Assembly: GCA_031258755.1 (NCBI GenBank)
Contig: JAIRMK010000186.1
Span: 1-7,664, forward strand
Source of the DNA: Prevotellaceae bacterium
Lineage (GTDB): Bacteria > Bacteroidota > Bacteroidia > Bacteroidales > UBA932
DNA: 7,664 bases
Reading direction: 5' to 3'
The notes under the pieces are model-generated. The model worked only from the letters and a program-made list of their open reading frames with translations. It was not told the origin of the DNA and made no database searches. The position numbers and the translations under genes were made by a program. This document shows, one piece after another, positions 6,174 through 7,664 of the stretch (position 1 is the first letter of the stretch; every line of letters starts with the position of its first letter).

Positions 6174-7382
6174 TTAATTTTCCAACAACCAATCAATTAC
6201 ATTTATTTTTTGTATTCCTTTGAAAGTCGTAACAGGTTCTACATCGGTTGTAAGTAGAATTCGACGATTAAAATCTTTTATTAATTCAAAAGGCCGGATT
6301 TCACGTTCAAAAGTGCTTTTATCCTTTGTTGTCCAAGCCACTTGAATATATTCTCTTTCGCCATTTGGTTTTCTTATAACGAAATCTATTTCAGTATCAT
6401 CGGCCTTCCCAATATTTATCTGATTTCCTCGCCGTAAGAGTTCCAAATAAACAATATTTTCGAGATTATGTCCTAAATCAAGATTGATTCTGTCGCCAAG
6501 AAAGCATTTTTTTAATCCCAAATCAACGGTGTAATATTTTTCCTGCGTTTGCAAAATCCCCTTACCACGCAAATCGTAACGCTTCACTTTGTAAAACATA
6601 AACGACTCTACTAAAGCGTCAATATAATTTGCTACGGTATTGTGTGAAATTGCAAGTTTATTATTATTAGTCAAATAATTAGTGATTTTTTTAGAAGAAA
6701 TTATAGAACCAATTGAATCGAATAGAAAAGAGGTGGTTTTATTAAAATGGTCCTCGTTTCGCCATTTATTTCGCACCAAAACATCTTTCTGAATAATATT
6801 ATGAACGACCTCTTGAATATAATTTTGTACTAAATTATCCGGCAAATCAAAAATTCCAGGCATTCCACCTGTATCTATGTATTTTGCAAACAGTAAATCG
6901 GTGCGAGAAATATTATTTTGTGTTAAAAGAAATTCCTTAAACGAAAATGGCAAAATATGAATGGCAATGTAACGACCAGTGAGTAACGTGCCGAGTTCGC
7001 TCGATAGAAGATAAGCATTTGAACCTGTGATAAATATGTCAATATTTGGTTTCACATAAAGCCCATCCACTAAACGTTCGAATTCTTTAACCTGCTGAAC
7101 TTCGTCAAGAAAAACATAGCATTTTTTTGATAAATCCAACTGATTTATAATATAATAATATAATCCTTCAAAATCGTTATACCATTTGCGATTTTCAAAA
7201 TCTTCAAAATTCAGAAACAAAATTTGACTGTCTGCTACATCCTCAGCAAGCAAATATTCACGAAACATCTGCATTACAGTAGATTTTCCTGATCGGCGAA
7301 CACCTGTGAGGACTTTTATCAGGTTTTTATCTTTTAACCCGATAAGCGTATTCATATAATCTTTTCGCTCAATCCGCATCAT
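6174..7382 (-). CDS. AAA_14/DUF4143-family ATP-binding protein
   Basis: A 402-residue P-loop ATPase. Walker A is GVRRSGKST (27-35), Walker B is VFLDEVQ (90-96), and TGSNAYLLSSELGTLLTGRY (119-138) holds the sensor-like Ser and the conserved Gly-Arg-Tyr. A winged-helix-like stretch follows (about 225-295). The C-terminal DUF4143 domain resembles a PD-(D/E)XK nuclease core: Glu308 in LEN, Asp333 in EIDFV, then YIQVAW (345-350), where the usual Glu and Lys are replaced. The domain may therefore bind rather than cut. These proteins are common, often multicopy and scattered in anaerobes; their function is not established. Base composition is far lower in GC than its neighbours (12 of 60 G/C at 6661-6720 against 41 of 60 at 4201-4260), suggesting transfer. 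Two adjacent ATGs (7382, 7379) are possible starts. No partner gene is visible. Confidence 0.93.
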   Translation of the reverse strand: MMRIERKDYMNTLIGLKDKNLIKVLTGVRRSGKSTVMQMFREYLLAEDVADSQILFLNFEDFENRKWYNDFEGLYYYIINQLDLSKKCYVFLDEVQQVKEFERLVDGLYVKPNIDIFITGSNAYLLSSELGTLLTGRYIAIHILPFSFKEFLLTQNNISRTDLLFAKYIDTGGMPGIFDLPDNLVQNYIQEVVHNIIQKDVLVRNKWRNEDHFNKTTSFLFDSIGSIISSKKITNYLTNNNKLAISHNTVANYIDALVESFMFYKVKRYDLRGKGILQTQEKYYTVDLGLKKCFLGDRINLDLGHNLENIVYLELLRRGNQINIGKADDTEIDFVIRKPNGEREYIQVAWTTKDKSTFEREIRPFELIKDFNRRILLTTDVEPVTTFKGIQKINVIDWLLEN

Positions 7383-7387
7383 ATTTA

Positions 7388-7423
7388 TAGACCAAACTTT
7401 TTGTTTTTATGAAGTTTGGTCTA
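7388..7423 (-). repeat. Perfect 12-bp inverted repeat at the ATPase gene start
   Basis: TAGACCAAACTT (7388-7399) is repeated in exact inverse as AAGTTTGGTCTA (7412-7423), with a 12-base spacer. The near arm ends five bases from the first ATG, and the far arm begins one base past the predicted -7 box. It could be an operator bound by a dimeric repressor or, as RNA, a hairpin next to the ribosome entry site. Because transcription probably starts inside the far arm, the operator reading is favoured. Confidence 0.8.
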
Positions 7424-7454
7424 CAAAGATGCGATTATTTTTTAATTTGGCAAA
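7424..7454 (-). promoter_or_regulatory. Promoter of the ATPase gene
   Basis: On the minus strand TTTG (7454-7451), exactly 19 bases, then CATCTTTG (7431-7424) fits TTTG-N19-TAnnTTTG with a single mismatch (C for T). Spacing is identical to the tRNA-Ser promoter. The predicted start is near 7418, inside the distal arm of the inverted repeat, leaving a leader of roughly 35 bases. Confidence 0.6.
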
Positions 7455-7538
7455 ATGTCTTTCTTCACACTCGAAAGTTTTTTATTGTAACGTCTTGAAA
7501 AACAATGAGTTAATATTCTTTCTTTTTGTTTTTTTTCG

Positions 7539-7559
7539 ATTTGACCTTCTATGTCAAAT
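7539..7559. repeat. 7-bp inverted repeat
   Basis: ATTTGAC (7539-7545) and GTCAAAT (7553-7559) are perfect inverse copies around a 7-base loop. Neither strand has a good T-run directly after the stem, so it is a poor terminator. A protein-binding site is possible, and chance is not excluded in such AT-rich DNA. Confidence 0.4.
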
Positions 7560-7571
7560 TTCTATTAACAA

Positions 7572-7662
7572 ATTGAACTACAATTATAGAAAATAAAAAT
7601 GATATAATAACAAACATTTAATAAATAATATGAACACATTTTTTAATGTATTGTAATTCAAT
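7572..7662. repeat. Long-range 13-base inverted repeat enclosing a small hairpin
   Basis: ATTGAACTACAAT (7572-7584) and ATTGTAATTCAAT (7650-7662) are inverse copies at 12 of 13 positions, and the one mismatch becomes a G-U pair in minus-strand RNA. A second hairpin, ACATT-TTTT-AATGT (7636-7649), abuts the inside of the right arm. The AT-rich background raises the chance of coincidence. Confidence 0.35.
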
Positions 7663-7664
7663 AT

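Larger units (their letters stand above)
7455..7664. other. AT-rich non-coding flank
   Basis: No convincing gene is seen on either strand in this stretch, which is dominated by A and T with homopolymer runs (for example Ts at 7529-7536). It contains two inverted repeats listed separately. It continues the AT-rich composition of the ATPase gene and runs off the window, so it is probably part of the same acquired segment. Confidence 0.6.

Noticed and set aside
7388..7423. The 12-bp inverted repeat as an insertion sequence end
   Set aside because: The arms flank only 12 bases, no transposase is present, and no matching copy is found at the other end of the ATPase gene near 6155-6173.
7630..7656. 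Eight-codon open frame in the right flank
   Set aside because: Too short, low complexity, and embedded in inverted-repeat sequence; nothing supports translation.
6174..7664. CRISPR array or toxin-antitoxin pair in the AT-rich segment
   Set aside because: No regularly spaced repeats and no second small gene adjoining the ATPase gene are present.

Overview
The window looks like chromosomal DNA from a member of the Bacteroidota, most likely the order Bacteroidales. Three things support this. The promoters match the Bacteroidota pattern (TTTG, about 19 bases, TAnnTTTG) and Shine-Dalgarno-like sites are not obvious before the genes. mutY sits directly before ssb, a gene pair typical of the phylum. 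The left-edge gene resembles the Bacteroides-type glycogen debranching enzyme in its N-terminal motifs. The core genes are moderately to strongly GC-rich; the right-hand quarter is strikingly AT-rich.

Layout. (1) 1-725, minus: 5' part of a glycogen debranching enzyme gene, cut by the window edge. (2) 891-975, minus: tRNA-Ser(UGA) with a near-perfect promoter. (3) 1048-2121 and 2176-2610, plus: mutY (A/G-mismatch adenine glycosylase) and ssb (single-strand DNA-binding protein), a DNA-maintenance pair closed by a clear intrinsic terminator at 2633-2663. (4) 2706-4759, minus: ilvE (branched-chain aminotransferase), whose stop codon overlaps by one base the start of a gene for an exported endonuclease/exonuclease/phosphatase-fold protein. 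(5) 4927-6154, plus: rplY (L25/Ctc-type ribosomal protein) and pth (peptidyl-tRNA hydrolase), a translation-related pair with a hairpin plus T-run between them. (6) 6174-7382, minus: an AT-rich gene for an AAA_14/DUF4143 ATPase, probably acquired by transfer, with a perfect 12-bp inverted repeat at its transcription start. (7) 7383-7664: AT-rich non-coding DNA with further inverted repeats.

Most of the window is ordinary housekeeping sequence. The part that deserves a second look is the right end: the lone ATPase, its promoter/operator arrangement and the repeat-bearing flank. I found no CRISPR array, insertion sequence, recognisable toxin-antitoxin pair or prophage gene. There is no solid evidence for a new multi-gene system inside the window, although the AT-rich segment runs off the right edge and could continue.
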